NCBI GenBank assembly: GCA_022826205.1 | Contig: JAJDVJ010000026.1 | Location: 1-64,000 of the forward strand | Direction: 5' to 3' | DNA from: Silicimonas sp. | GTDB lineage: Bacteria; Pseudomonadota; Alphaproteobacteria; Rhodobacterales; Rhodobacteraceae | DNA length: 64,000 nt | Part shown: positions 17,678-27,010 of the stretch, piece after piece | Numbering within the stretch: position 1 is the first letter of the stretch | How the letters are laid out: each line of letters starts with the position of its first letter | Notes under the pieces: model-generated | Database searches by the model: none | What the model was told of the DNA's origin: nothing | The model's input: the letters and a program-made list of their open reading frames with translations, nothing else | Program-made: the position numbers and the translations under genes

Positions 17678-18406
17678 ATGTCACTCTGGGAATTCGCCAA
17701 TCCGAGGAAGTTCATGGCGACAACCGACCGTCTGGTTGTACCGCTGTTCCTGCTCGCTGCGCTTTGCCTCGGCACCGGCCTGGCCTGGGGATTCTTCTTT
17801 GCACCCGACGACTTCCGGCAAGGTTCGACAGTCAGGATAATCTACCTGCATGTTCCTTCCGCCATGATGGCGATTAACTCCTGGGTCATGATGTTGGTTG
17901 CATCGCTCATATGGCTGATCCGAAGGCATCACGTTTCGGCACTGGCTGCCAAGGCCGCCGCTCCGGTAGGCTTGGCGATGACCCTGATGGCACTCTTCAC
18001 CGGCGCGGTCTGGGGCCAACCCATGTGGGGCAGTTGGTGGGAATGGGATCCGAGACTGACTTCCTTCCTGATCCTGTTCCTCTTCTACCTGGGCTACATT
18101 GCGCTTTGGTCCTCGGTCGAGAACCCGGACACCGCTGCTGACCTGACCAGCATGCTCTGCGTCGTCGGGTCGGTCTTCGCCCTCCTCTCCCGCTATGCCG
18201 TCAACTTCTGGAGCCAGGGACTGCATCAAGCCGCGAGCCTTTCACTGGACAGGGACGAGAACATATCGAACGCGTTCTGGCTCCCGCTAGTTGTGTCAAT
18301 CGCGGGATTCGTCATTCTTTTCGTTGCGCTCGTCCTCTTGCGCACCCGCTCCGAAATCCGCCTGCGCCGGGTGCGTGCGCTTGAACTGAAGGAGCGCATT
18401 TCATGA
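17678..18406 (+). CDS. ccmC: Haem exporter protein CcmC
   Basis: A 242-residue inner-membrane protein that loads haem onto the chaperone CcmE during System I cytochrome c maturation. Six transmembrane helices are evident. The tryptophan-rich haem-handling motif WGSWWEWDPRLTS lies in a periplasmic loop (about residues 113-125), with flanking histidines HVPSAM (about 60) and LHQAAS (about 185). It is first in a tightly overlapping run ccmC-ccmD-ccmG. ccmA and ccmB, usually just upstream, are not here: the upstream neighbour is a divergent amidohydrolase. Confidence 0.95.
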   Translation: MSLWEFANPRKFMATTDRLVVPLFLLAALCLGTGLAWGFFFAPDDFRQGSTVRIIYLHVPSAMMAINSWVMMLVASLIWLIRRHHVSALAAKAAAPVGLAMTLMALFTGAVWGQPMWGSWWEWDPRLTSFLILFLFYLGYIALWSSVENPDTAADLTSMLCVVGSVFALLSRYAVNFWSQGLHQAASLSLDRDENISNAFWLPLVVSIAGFVILFVALVLLRTRSEIRLRRVRALELKERIS

Positions 18407-18558
18407 TGCCGGATCTTGGAGCATACGCACTCGAGGTCGCCCTGGCCTATGCAGGATCTTTCGTGATCCTGATCGTCATCATCGGGTTGAGCGTGATGCA
18501 AGCCCGGCGTACAAAGCGGCTCCTGGACGAAACCGAGCGCCGAAATTCCGATGCCTAG
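18403..18558 (+). CDS. ccmD: Haem exporter protein CcmD
   Basis: A 51-residue single-span membrane protein that helps release holo-CcmE from the CcmABCD complex. It begins on the ATGA that ends ccmC. It has a short N-terminal segment (MMPDLGAYALEVALAYAGS), one transmembrane helix (VILIVIIGLSVM) and a basic cytoplasmic tail (ARRTKRLLDETERR), the standard CcmD layout. Its end overlaps the ccmG start by 8 bp. Size, topology and position make the call firm despite low sequence content. Confidence 0.9.
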   Translation: MMPDLGAYALEVALAYAGSFVILIVIIGLSVMQARRTKRLLDETERRNSDA

Positions 18559-19090
18559 AATATCGCCGCTTGTCCTGCTGCCGTTCGTGGTCTTTGCAGG
18601 GCTTGCGGGCCTGTTTCTCGGCGGCATCTACCGCGAGGATCCGGACGCCCTGCCCTCTACCCTTCTCGGACGCAATGCGCCTGTTCTGGACGTCGTTCCG
18701 CTCGGGCAAGTGGCGGCGATTGATCCGGATGAATTGACGAATGGAAGCGTCACGCTGGTAAACTTCTGGGCCAGCTGGTGCGCGCCCTGCCGCGTTGAAC
18801 ATCCACAGCTGATGCGCCTGAAACGCGACGGCTTCGCGATCCTTGGCGTCAACTACAAGGACGACCCGCAGAAAGCCCAGCGCTTCCTTGACGAACTGGG
18901 CGATCCATTCAAGGCCGCCGGCGCAGACCCAAAGGGACGAACGGCCATCGAATGGGGCGTATACGGAGTTCCCGAGACATTCGTCGTCGATGGCAAGGGC
19001 AAGGTCGTCTCACGATTCGCCGGTCCCGTGACGGATCAGATTCTGGAACGCAGGATCCGCCCTGCGATCGAGTCCGCACTGACACGCTGA
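18551..19090 (+). CDS. ccmG: Thiol:disulfide interchange protein CcmG/DsbE
   Basis: A 179-residue membrane-anchored periplasmic thioredoxin that keeps apocytochrome c CXXCH cysteines reduced before haem attachment. Residues 5-27 form the N-terminal anchor. The active site is WASWCAPCRVEHP (CAPC about residues 77-80), and the cis-proline loop is YGVPETFVVD. The acidic stretch typical of CcmG (YKDDPQKA) is present. It starts inside ccmD, so the three genes are translationally coupled. The window's membrane cytochrome c (61493-62017) is one likely client. Confidence 0.95.
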   Translation: MPRISPLVLLPFVVFAGLAGLFLGGIYREDPDALPSTLLGRNAPVLDVVPLGQVAAIDPDELTNGSVTLVNFWASWCAPCRVEHPQLMRLKRDGFAILGVNYKDDPQKAQRFLDELGDPFKAAGADPKGRTAIEWGVYGVPETFVVDGKGKVVSRFAGPVTDQILERRIRPAIESALTR

Positions 19091-19193
19091 ACGTGCGGCG
19101 TCTGCAATTCCCTGGAGGCGAGTTTCGGCACAGCCGCGACCGACCGCCCGTGCTGATCAACCTATCGACAGGAGAGCTAAAGACGCGAAATCG

Positions 19194-21884
19194 TCATGCC
19201 GCCTTGGCAAGGTCACGCAACACATAGTGCAGGACGCCGCCATGCTCGACGTATTCCCTCTCGATTCCCGTATCGATCCGGCACTTGAGCGTGATTTCCT
19301 TCGAACTGCCGTCCGCAAAGTCAATCCGGCACGGCACTTCGGAAAGCGGCTGCAGATCTCCTTCCAGCCCGGTGATCGTGATCATCTCGTCGCCAGTCAG
19401 CCCGAGCGACTGACGCGTGTCTCCTCCAGTGAACTCAAATGGAATGACACCCATTCCGACGAGATTGGAGCGGTGGATGCGCTCGTAACTCTCCGCGATG
19501 ACCGCCTTTACGCCCAGAAGCGCGGTGCCTTTCGCTGCCCAATCCCGCGAGGAACCGGCGCCGTACTGGGCACCCGCAACCACCACCAAGGGCGTGCCCT
19601 GCTCTTGATATGCCATTGCCGCATCGTAGATTGACATCTGGGTGCCGTCAGGACCCTTCGTGTAGCCGCCTTCCACGCCTTCCAGCAACTCGTTCCTGAT
19701 ACGGATATTGGCAAATGTACCCCGCATCATGATCTCGTGGTTCCCACGTCTCGATCCGTAGGAATTGAACTCTCGCGGTGCCACTTGCCGATCGGTCAGG
19801 TACTTGCCTGCCGGCGTCGTGTCCTTGAAAGACCCCGCTGGCGATATGTGGTCGGTCGTCACCATGTCGCCGAGAAGGGCCAGAACGCGTGCGCCCTCGA
19901 CGTTTGAGATGGTTCCAGGCTCCGGCGACATGTCCCGGAAATATGGAGGATTCTGCACGTAGGTCGATGTTGCCGGCCAATCATAGGTGAGGCTGTCGGT
20001 CGTCTCCACGCCGCGCCATTTCTCGTCGCCCATGAAGACATCGGCATATCTTGACTGGAATGCGTCCCGCGTCACGGTCTTCTGCACAAGCTCCGCGATC
20101 TCCTCCTGAGTCGGCCAAACGTCCTTGAGGAACACGTCCTTGCCGTCCCTGTCCTGTCCGATGGGTTCGCTGGTAAGGTCGATGTCAAGCGTCCCCGCCA
20201 GCGCATAGGCCACAACCAGAGGCGGCGAGGCCAGGTAGTTCGCGCGAACGTCCGGGCTGATCCGGCCTTCGAAATTCCGGTTTCCCGAAAGTACGGCAGC
20301 GGCAACAAGGTCGCCGTCCGAAATCGCCTTGGATATCTCGGGCTGGAGCGGTCCGGAATTCCCGATGCAGGTTGTGCACCCATACCCGACGAGGTTGAAC
20401 CCGACGGCGTCCAAGTCTTCCTGCAGTCCTGCCGCGTCCAGATAGGCGCTCACGACCTGGCTGCCAGGTGCAAGCGAGGTCTTGACCCATGGCTTGCGGT
20501 TCAGCCCCAGCGCTCGCGCCTTGCGGGCGACGAGGCCTGCGCCGATCATGACGTACGGATTCGACGTATTGGTGCAGGACGTGATCGATGCGATCACGAC
20601 CTTGCCCGATTCCATCGTGTAATCTTCGCCCTCTACAGCAACCTCCTTGGCTACGGGCCGCTTGAAGGTTTCCTTCATTTCACGTGCAAATGCGGCCTTT
20701 GCGTCGGTGAGCGCCACGAAGTCTTGCGGTCGCCTAGGACCGGAAATGGCCGGCACGATCGTGCTCATGTCGAGGCTCAGCTTGTCTGAATAGACTGTCG
20801 CGTTGTCGGTCCGGCGCCACATTCCATTCTCCTTGGCGTAGGCCTCGACCAGCGCAATCCGTTCTTCCGAACGACCGGTCTGGCGAAGGTAGCGCAGCGT
20901 TTCGCCGTCGACGGGGAAGAAGCCGCAGGTTGCGCCGTATTCAGGCGCCATGTTCGCAATCGTGGCCCTGTCCGCGAGCGGCAATCGGTCCAGCCCCTCG
21001 CCAAAGAACTCGACGAACTTGCCTACAACGCCCTTCTCGCGGAGCATTTCGACAACCTTCAGGACGAGGTCCGTTCCGGTCGTGCCTTCGACCATGGATC
21101 CGGTCAGTTCGAACCCGACGACTTCCGGGATCAACATGGAGACCGGCTGCCCAAGCATCGCGGCCTCAGCCTCGATACCACCGACGCCCCAGCCCAGAAC
21201 TGCCAGCCCATTGACCATTGTCGTGTGGCTGTCCGTTCCGACGAGCGTATCGGGAAACGCCACTTCAACTCCGTTCTGATCCTTGTCCGTCCAGATCGCC
21301 TGGGCGAGATATTCGAGGTTGACCTGGTGGCAGATTCCGGTGCCGGGCGGAACGACCCGGAAATTGTCGAAAGCGCTCTGCCCCCATTTGAGAAACGTGT
21401 AGCGTTCCATGTTCCGCTCGTATTCGCGGTCAACATTCAACTGAAACGCGCGTGGATTGCCGAATTCGTCGATCATGACCGAGTGGTCGATGACGAGGTC
21501 GACCGGGTTCAACGGGTTTATCTTCTCGGCCTTGCCGCCGAGCGTCACGATCCCGTCCCGCATCGCAGCAAGGTCGACGACGGCGGGCACGCCGGTGAAG
21601 TCCTGCATAAGCACGCGAGCCGGTCGATAGGCGATCTCCCGAGGATTCCTGCCGCCCTTCTCCGCCCATTCCGAAAAGGCGCGAATGTCGTCAAGCGTCA
21701 CGGTATTTCCATCCTCGAAGCGCAACACGTTCTCCAGGACCACCTTCAGCGACGCGGGAAGCCGGTCGAAGTTGCCTAGGCCGGCTGCCTCGGCTGCCGG
21801 AATCGAATAGTAATCCACGCTGGCACCGCCTGCCGTGAGGGATTTCCTGGTTCCTGATGAGTCGTGGCCTACGGAAATGGGCAT
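19194..21884 (-). CDS. acnA: Aconitate hydratase A
   Basis: An 896-residue monofunctional aconitase of the AcnA/IRP type, interconverting citrate and isocitrate in the TCA cycle. The three [4Fe-4S] ligands are in SCTNTSNP and in YGCTTCIGNSGP. Other landmarks are the N-terminal RVLMQDFTGVPAVVDLAAMRD, DSHTTMVNGLAVLGWGVGG, and in the swivelling C-terminal domain YGAGSSRDWAAKG. The length is the family norm. It converges on ccmG across about 100 bp and diverges from the DUF1223 gene. Confidence 0.98.
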   Translation of the reverse strand: MPISVGHDSSGTRKSLTAGGASVDYYSIPAAEAAGLGNFDRLPASLKVVLENVLRFEDGNTVTLDDIRAFSEWAEKGGRNPREIAYRPARVLMQDFTGVPAVVDLAAMRDGIVTLGGKAEKINPLNPVDLVIDHSVMIDEFGNPRAFQLNVDREYERNMERYTFLKWGQSAFDNFRVVPPGTGICHQVNLEYLAQAIWTDKDQNGVEVAFPDTLVGTDSHTTMVNGLAVLGWGVGGIEAEAAMLGQPVSMLIPEVVGFELTGSMVEGTTGTDLVLKVVEMLREKGVVGKFVEFFGEGLDRLPLADRATIANMAPEYGATCGFFPVDGETLRYLRQTGRSEERIALVEAYAKENGMWRRTDNATVYSDKLSLDMSTIVPAISGPRRPQDFVALTDAKAAFAREMKETFKRPVAKEVAVEGEDYTMESGKVVIASITSCTNTSNPYVMIGAGLVARKARALGLNRKPWVKTSLAPGSQVVSAYLDAAGLQEDLDAVGFNLVGYGCTTCIGNSGPLQPEISKAISDGDLVAAAVLSGNRNFEGRISPDVRANYLASPPLVVAYALAGTLDIDLTSEPIGQDRDGKDVFLKDVWPTQEEIAELVQKTVTRDAFQSRYADVFMGDEKWRGVETTDSLTYDWPATSTYVQNPPYFRDMSPEPGTISNVEGARVLALLGDMVTTDHISPAGSFKDTTPAGKYLTDRQVAPREFNSYGSRRGNHEIMMRGTFANIRIRNELLEGVEGGYTKGPDGTQMSIYDAAMAYQEQGTPLVVVAGAQYGAGSSRDWAAKGTALLGVKAVIAESYERIHRSNLVGMGVIPFEFTGGDTRQSLGLTGDEMITITGLEGDLQPLSEVPCRIDFADGSSKEITLKCRIDTGIEREYVEHGGVLHYVLRDLAKAA

Positions 21885-22125
21885 CTCTTCGCCTCCGTCT
21901 TGAGCTGGACAGAATTTCGGGTTGGGGATACTCCCCCATCACGGAGCGGCGCAAGGCGCGCGACGCAAAATTTGCGCAAGACTCCGTACAATCCACCCTT
22001 GAGCCCGCAAAACAAGCGACTTTCTGTTGTCAGTGGGACATTGTAACGCAGCCTCGCAAAACCTTGATTGGTGACCGCGACGCGGATTCGGTACTGAGGT
22101 CGAGGATCAGAACGGGACTGAAGTA

Positions 22126-22821
22126 ATGACTCGAATGATGCCGATTGCCGTCGCGCTTTGGATGGCGGCCTCCGGATTTGCAGCAGCAGGCCAGGCGGTC
22201 GTTGTAGAACTTTTTACATCTCAGGGATGCAGTTCCTGCCCACCGGCGGATCGCATCCTTAGTGAACTGGCCGAGCGCGATGACGTGATCGCCCTGGCGC
22301 TGCACGTGGATTACTGGGACTACCTGGGCTGGAAGGACGAGTTCGCCATTCCGGGCCACACCAAGCGTCAACGCTCATACGTGCGCGCGATCGGAAAGAA
22401 CACAATCTATACCCCTCAGATGGTGATTGGCGGCCGGGACCACGTCATTGGCTCGCGGCCGATGAAAATTTCCAGACTGCTGCAGAAGCACGCCGCGCAG
22501 GATGCCCACGTCAACGTCGTGGCCAGACGGAATGGCGACCAGATATCCATCGAGGCGACTCCGTCCGGGACGGCGGCCCTGCCAGCGGTCGTCGATCTTG
22601 TGACATACCTGCCTGAAGCGACGGTTGACGTCCTCCGAGGCGAAAACGCCGGGCGCACACTCACCTATCACAACATTGTCAGGGACTGGACGAGACTGGG
22701 CGCTTGGAGCGGCAAGTCTGCCTTTCGCGCGACGGCCCAAGTGCCGGAGGGCGTTCCCGTCGTGGTGCTCGTGCAGGCCCGTAATTCAGGACCTATCCTC
22801 GGGGCTCACCGGCTTCGCTAG
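22126..22821 (+). CDS. DUF1223 secreted thioredoxin-fold protein
   Basis: A 231-residue exported protein. The signal peptide covers residues 1-21. The mature N-terminus VVVELFTSQGCSSCPPADRIL is diagnostic of DUF1223, a thioredoxin-like family with a CxxC pair (GCSSC). It also has the family's HVDYWDYLGWKD and TPQMVIGG motifs, the latter resembling a cis-proline loop. The family's biochemical role is not established; a periplasmic thiol-redox function is plausible. Its last 29 bp overlap the convergent acyltransferase gene. Confidence 0.92.
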   Translation: MTRMMPIAVALWMAASGFAAAGQAVVVELFTSQGCSSCPPADRILSELAERDDVIALALHVDYWDYLGWKDEFAIPGHTKRQRSYVRAIGKNTIYTPQMVIGGRDHVIGSRPMKISRLLQKHAAQDAHVNVVARRNGDQISIEATPSGTAALPAVVDLVTYLPEATVDVLRGENAGRTLTYHNIVRDWTRLGAWSGKSAFRATAQVPEGVPVVVLVQARNSGPILGAHRLR

Positions 22822-23719
22822 CCACAGAGGGAACCCGCCCCAGCTTATGCTTCCAGCGGTGATGGATCCAGAACCACTGGGTGGGGTGCTCGCGAGCCAT
22901 CCTTTCAACGATATCGTTGTATTCCTGCATCATGCTCTCGGGAGTCGATCTGGCCAAGGGGGCCTCCATTCGCACGCGAAACCTCTGACCGTCGTCCTCC
23001 CGAATGCCGAAGAGCGGGATGATCTCTGCGTCGTAGGCCAGTGCCCACTCGGCAGCGGACAGGGCGGTATGTGCGTCCCGGTCAAAGAACTTCAGGAGTG
23101 GAGCCCCGGCCATGGAGATGTCCGTGGCGATTCCGATCACGCCACCCTCCTTCAGGTGCCGGATCAATCCCGCGACCCCCTTCCTGTTGGTCGGAAAGAC
23201 TGGAGTCGCGATTGCTGAAATCGCCTTGACGTAGTGAGCGTTGAAGGCAGCATTGCGCATCGGCCGATAAAGCGCGGCCATCGAATACCCCTCACGGCTG
23301 AGCTTTGCACGCGGAACATCGTAGTTTCCGAAATGGGCCGTTACGAGAATGACAGGCCTTCGTGCGTCACGCGCCGCCTTGAGGGCGGCAACGCCCGGAC
23401 CTTCCAATTTCGCGGCTCGAGCCCGTTCCACGAACTCCTCCCCGGAGTATATCTCGATCGCCGTGCGTCCGAAGTTGTCGGGTACGCGTCGCGCAATTCT
23501 TCGCCTTTCCGCCAAAGAGAGTCCTGGCATGGCAAGATCAAGGTTCTCGAGGATTCTTCTGCGCCAGCCAATGATCGGCGCCACCACGTAAGCGACCAGC
23601 GAGCCCACGAACGGACCTCGCACGCGATAGGGAAGCAAGAGGGCAAAACCGAGAACCGAACGAGCAAGCCCGTTGTTTATCCAGTCCCTGAACCGGGTGC
23701 CGAGTGCCACGGCTCGCAC
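22793..23719 (-). CDS. Lysophospholipid/lipid A acyltransferase (LpxL/HtrB family)
   Basis: A 308-residue membrane-associated acyltransferase of the lipid A biosynthesis lauroyl-transferase family, which moves an acyl chain from acyl-ACP. The catalytic HX4D motif is HFGNYD. NRKGVAGLIRHLKEGGVIGIATD is the usual glycine-rich core, and EHPTQWFWIHHRWK is the conserved C-terminal motif. An N-terminal hydrophobic segment (GFALLLPYRVRGPFVGSLVAYVV) anchors it. The start is GTG at 23719 with a GGCGAG ribosome site. Lipid A is the usual acceptor, but ornithine-lipid or other lipid acceptors cannot be excluded. Confidence 0.9.
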   Translation of the reverse strand: MRAVALGTRFRDWINNGLARSVLGFALLLPYRVRGPFVGSLVAYVVAPIIGWRRRILENLDLAMPGLSLAERRRIARRVPDNFGRTAIEIYSGEEFVERARAAKLEGPGVAALKAARDARRPVILVTAHFGNYDVPRAKLSREGYSMAALYRPMRNAAFNAHYVKAISAIATPVFPTNRKGVAGLIRHLKEGGVIGIATDISMAGAPLLKFFDRDAHTALSAAEWALAYDAEIIPLFGIREDDGQRFRVRMEAPLARSTPESMMQEYNDIVERMAREHPTQWFWIHHRWKHKLGRVPSVASEAGEPRG

Positions 23720-23839
23720 CTCGCCATTGCGTTACAGACCGTTGGATACGGGGCCTTGACCATGCATTGCAACGGGCAATGTCAGATCAAGTTGCGGGAC
23801 AAATTGCGCGGCCTGCAAGCAATACAATCTCAAGGACAA

Positions 23840-23857
23840 GGCGGCCAGGAGGCCGCC
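23840..23857 (-). terminator. Terminator after purB and the small cysteine gene
   Basis: A GGCGGCC / GGCCGCC stem of 7 bp with a 4-nt loop, 25 bp past the stop of the small secreted protein. Read on the minus strand it is followed by a moderately T-rich TTGTCCTTGAGATTG, as in a weak intrinsic terminator. Confidence 0.55.
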
Positions 23858-23881
23858 CCGTGAACGTGTGATGGAACGAAA

Positions 23882-24046
23882 TCAGCCAGTTGGCGTGATG
23901 CAGGAATTCGTCTCGGTATCAAAAACCTGCCCCTCGGGGCATGACATCGTGATCTGTTCTTCCGCGTGACCCTTGAAGCACATGGCCATTGCCAGAGAAG
24001 GCATCATCGCCAAAAAAAGAACCGTGACAAGCGATCCAGCTTTCAT
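23882..24046 (-). CDS. Small secreted three-cysteine protein downstream of purB
   Basis: A 54-residue protein. The signal peptide covers residues 1-21 (KAGSLVTVLFLAMMPSLAMA). The mature peptide is only about 33 residues with cysteines at 23, 36 and 49 in the pattern MCFKGHAEEQ, MSCPEGQVFD, SCITPTG. ATG 24046 is preceded by AAGGGAGAGACTC, an excellent ribosome site, and a hairpin follows the stop, so it is a real gene. It lies 79 bp after purB on the same strand. Similar short CxxGH...C...C proteins occur in Rhodobacteraceae to my recollection; function unknown. Confidence 0.8.
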   Translation of the reverse strand: MKAGSLVTVLFLAMMPSLAMAMCFKGHAEEQITMSCPEGQVFDTETNSCITPTG

Positions 24047-24125
24047 GAGTCTCTCCCTTTCGGCCGTTGTCTGCTTAGCCTAGCACGAGATTCCAAACCG
24101 GCGCTTCACGAAACCGTGAATTCCG

Positions 24126-25430
24126 CTACGTCCCGAAGACGCGACCGAATATCGTGTCGACGTACTTGGTGTGATGCTCAAGGTCGAACTTCTCGCGAAT
24201 CTCTGTCTCCGAAAGCGCAGCGGTCACGTCGGCATCGGCCAGAAGTTCCGCAAGAAAGTCCTTGTCGTCTTCCCAAACCTTCATCGCGTTGCGCTGGACC
24301 AGCCTGTAGGCATGCTCTCGACTGACTCCCTTTTGGGTCAGGGCCAGAAGCACCTGCTGCGAATGGACTAGGCCGCGCAGCCTTTCGAGGTTCCTCTTCA
24401 TGTTTCCTGGATAGACGACGAGCTTGTCGATCACGCCCGTGAGCCGTACGAGCGCGAAATCCAGATGAACGGTTGCGTCCGGGCCAATGCCGCGTTCCAC
24501 CGAGGAATGCGAGATATCGCGCTCGTGCCAAAGCGTGACGTCTTCCAGGGCAGGCGTGACTGCGCTGCGGACAAGGCGGGCAAGTCCGGTCAGGTTTTCG
24601 GTAAGGACCGGATTGCGCTTGTGTGGCATGGCGGAGGATCCCTTCTGCCCTTCCGAGAAATGTTCTTCCGCCTCCAAGACCTCGGTGCGCTGCATATGCC
24701 GGATCTCGGTCGCGATGTTCTCAACGCTCGAAGCGACGACGCCAAGCGTCGCGAAAAACATTGCATGCCGGTCTCTCGGGATGACCTGCGTCGAGACAGG
24801 TTCCGGGCGAAGCCCAAGCTTGGCGCAGACGTGCTTCTCCACACCGGGGTCAATGTTTGCAAACGTCCCGACTGCACCGGAAATCGCCCCCGTGGCAACT
24901 TCCTCACGTGCCTGCAGAAGACGTGCCCTGTTGCGGTCCATTTCCGCGAAGAACCGGGCGAAGGTCAGCCCCATTGTGACAGGCTCCGCGTGAATGCCGT
25001 GGCTCCGCCCGATGCGGACATCCATCTTGTGCTCGAACGCGCGGCGCTTCAGCGCAACGAGAAGCGCATCCACGTCTTCGAGGAGCAGGTCGGCGGCGCG
25101 CGTCAGCTGGATGTTGAATGCCGTGTCAAGTACGTCGGAAGACGTCATGCCCTGGTGCACGAAGCGGGCTTCCTGGTCGCCAATGATTTCGGCAAGGTGC
25201 GTAAGAAACGCGATGACATCATGCTTGGTGACAGCTTCGATTTCGTCGATTCGCTCAACGTCGAACTCTGCGTCGCGAGCCTTCCAGACCGCTTCGGCGT
25301 TTTCGCGGGGAATGACGCCAAGTTCCGCCATGGCGTCGCAGGCATGCGCCTCGATCTCGAACCAGATGCGGAACCTGGTTTCCGGCGACCAGATCGCCGC
25401 CATTTCCGGGCGCATGTATCTCGGAATCAT
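24126..25430 (-). CDS. purB: Adenylosuccinate lyase
   Basis: A 434-residue enzyme of the fumarase/aspartase superfamily, cleaving SAICAR and adenylosuccinate in purine synthesis. The superfamily signature GSSAMPHKRNP, with its catalytic loop, lies near residue 260. The N-terminus MIPRYMRPEM and the TSSDVLDTAF and GRSHGIHAEP catalytic regions are those of bacterial PurB. Family-typical length. The small cysteine protein gene follows on the same strand and may share its transcript. Confidence 0.97.
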   Translation of the reverse strand: MIPRYMRPEMAAIWSPETRFRIWFEIEAHACDAMAELGVIPRENAEAVWKARDAEFDVERIDEIEAVTKHDVIAFLTHLAEIIGDQEARFVHQGMTSSDVLDTAFNIQLTRAADLLLEDVDALLVALKRRAFEHKMDVRIGRSHGIHAEPVTMGLTFARFFAEMDRNRARLLQAREEVATGAISGAVGTFANIDPGVEKHVCAKLGLRPEPVSTQVIPRDRHAMFFATLGVVASSVENIATEIRHMQRTEVLEAEEHFSEGQKGSSAMPHKRNPVLTENLTGLARLVRSAVTPALEDVTLWHERDISHSSVERGIGPDATVHLDFALVRLTGVIDKLVVYPGNMKRNLERLRGLVHSQQVLLALTQKGVSREHAYRLVQRNAMKVWEDDKDFLAELLADADVTAALSETEIREKFDLEHHTKYVDTIFGRVFGT

Positions 25431-25717
25431 GTGCGAGACCTTTCATCGGATACGTGAAAGCGTTTAGTCTGAACCTCCGGCACGATAAACCCCTGAATCA
25501 ACGCTCAAGCCATTGAAGGCATTGATATCTTGGACCAGGACGCGAACCGGCCCGGTTCACGTCCAGACCAGTCGTTCCGATGGCGGCAATTCACATGGCT
25601 AGGGATTTCGAGTCGTGCCGTTGCAAGGGACTGATTTGAGGATTGCCCCAGCTGGGATACATCTGGGTGGGGCGGTCTACTCCGTAAACCTGGCGAGTGA
25701 CAAACTGCATAGGCATG
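25431..25717. other. Region upstream of purB, no gene
   Basis: Non-coding stretch holding the purB promoter region and the far edge of a decayed locus. No reading frame with a ribosome site or motif is found. Confidence 0.4.
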
Positions 25718-26218
25718 CTATCTGGATTCCAGATGCATCCCAGGCTCGACATCGGGCAAATGCACGTTCACGGGCAATGTCTTCGCACGACGCTGGATGT
25801 CCTCAAGCTGCACCGGCTTGTAGTCAAGCACATCAACGCCGAAGTTGACTGATTTCCGGGTGTCCTTCCAGATATGATGCAGGCGGCTGACGAGCCAGCC
25901 ACGGACGGAAGGAAGGTGCCCGGTGGCGGACGTGAAGCGGACCTTCCCGGAAACAGGGATGCAAGGTCTTGAGCGAAACCTGCACGGCGTCGACCCCAGC
26001 AAAGAGCACGATGCCGCCCGCGGCGATATGGAAGCCTCCGGACTTACGGACTTTGGCCTGGCACGCGACATCAATTACGAGCTTCGGCAGCCCAGAACGC
26101 TATCAGCCGCTCCTGCCTGATTCCTGCGATGCCGTTGTGCTGAAACCCGCCGTCAATCGAACCGTCCCGCAGGTTGCCGGGCGGAATGGAATGACAATCC
26201 GGGATGTGGACTGCGTTG
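25718..26218 (-). pseudogene. Probable decayed gene downstream of the sugar ABC cluster
   Basis: Between the ATPase gene and purB the minus strand shows short protein-like segments in different frames. One is RLHHIWKDTRKSVNFGVDVLD followed by KPVQLEDIQRRAKTLPVNVHLP (about 25720-25890). Another reads LIDVACQAKVRKSGGFHIAAGGIVLFAGVD (about 25980-26080), with an IAAGGIVLFAGVD stretch like the nucleotide-binding part of medium-chain dehydrogenases. No single frame spans them and no start is evident. Position at the end of a sugar operon would fit a lost sugar-alcohol dehydrogenase, but the identity is a guess. Confidence 0.35.
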
Positions 26219-26989
26219 TCAGGCTGCCGCGGCCGCTTCTTCGGATACGATGAGGCCAAGCACATCCCTCTTGGTCGCCTCTGCAGTGCTGCGGATACCT
26301 GAACAACGGCCGTTCCGCATAACCATTACCCGGTCCGCGATGGCGAACACATGGTCAAGATTGTGGCTGATGACTATGAGCGCCATGCCTTGTTCCTTGA
26401 GACCTCGGATCAGCGCCAGCGTGTTGCGCGTTTCCTCCGGACCCAACGACGCGGTCGGCTCATCCATGACCAGCACCTTGAGGTCGGCGTGGTAGATCGC
26501 CCGCGCTATAGCCACCGCCTGGCGCTGGCCGCCGGAAAGGTGGATCGTTGGTTCGCTGAGGTTGTCGAGTTCGATGCCGACATTGTCCTTCAGCACCCGG
26601 GTGGCCTCTGCGGCCATTCGGGCATTGTCGAGGAGGCGAATGCCCATAAACGAGCGCCTTAGCTCATGGCCAAGGAACACGTTGCCGGCCGCGTCTAGCG
26701 CATCTACCAGAGCCAAGCTCTGATAAACCGCCTCAATGCCCAGTGCTCTGGCATCGCGCCGGTTGCCAATCCGCACCGGCACGCCCTCCATCTTGATCTC
26801 GCCTTCGTCCGGGACGAACACTCCAGTCAGGATTTTGATTAGGGTCGACTTGCCGGCACCATTGTCGCCGACAATTGCAAGCACCTCGCCGCGCTCCAAT
26901 TCAAGGTCGACACCTGCAACGGCGGTCAGTCCGCCGAAATGCTTGACGATGCCGCTCATTTCTAGCAGCGATGGATGCATATCTGTCAT
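26219..26989 (-). CDS. Sugar ABC transporter ATP-binding protein (single-cassette, ribose-type)
   Basis: A 256-residue ATPase that powers import with the permease at 30010-31065. Walker A is GDNGAGKST (about residues 41-49), the signature is LSGGQRQA, Walker B is VLVMDEPTAS, and the H-loop is VISHN. It has one cassette only, whereas RbsA/MglA-type ATPases usually carry two fused cassettes of about 500 residues; single-domain forms are common in the FrcA-type fructose/pentose systems of rhizobia and rhodobacters. The C-terminus ends in a short alanine tail (EEAAAAA). The SDR gene lies 21 bp upstream. Confidence 0.93.
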   Translation of the reverse strand: MTDMHPSLLEMSGIVKHFGGLTAVAGVDLELERGEVLAIVGDNGAGKSTLIKILTGVFVPDEGEIKMEGVPVRIGNRRDARALGIEAVYQSLALVDALDAAGNVFLGHELRRSFMGIRLLDNARMAAEATRVLKDNVGIELDNLSEPTIHLSGGQRQAVAIARAIYHADLKVLVMDEPTASLGPEETRNTLALIRGLKEQGMALIVISHNLDHVFAIADRVMVMRNGRCSGIRSTAEATKRDVLGLIVSEEAAAAA

Positions 26990-27010
26990 GGAACCACCTT
27001 ACCGGGTTGT

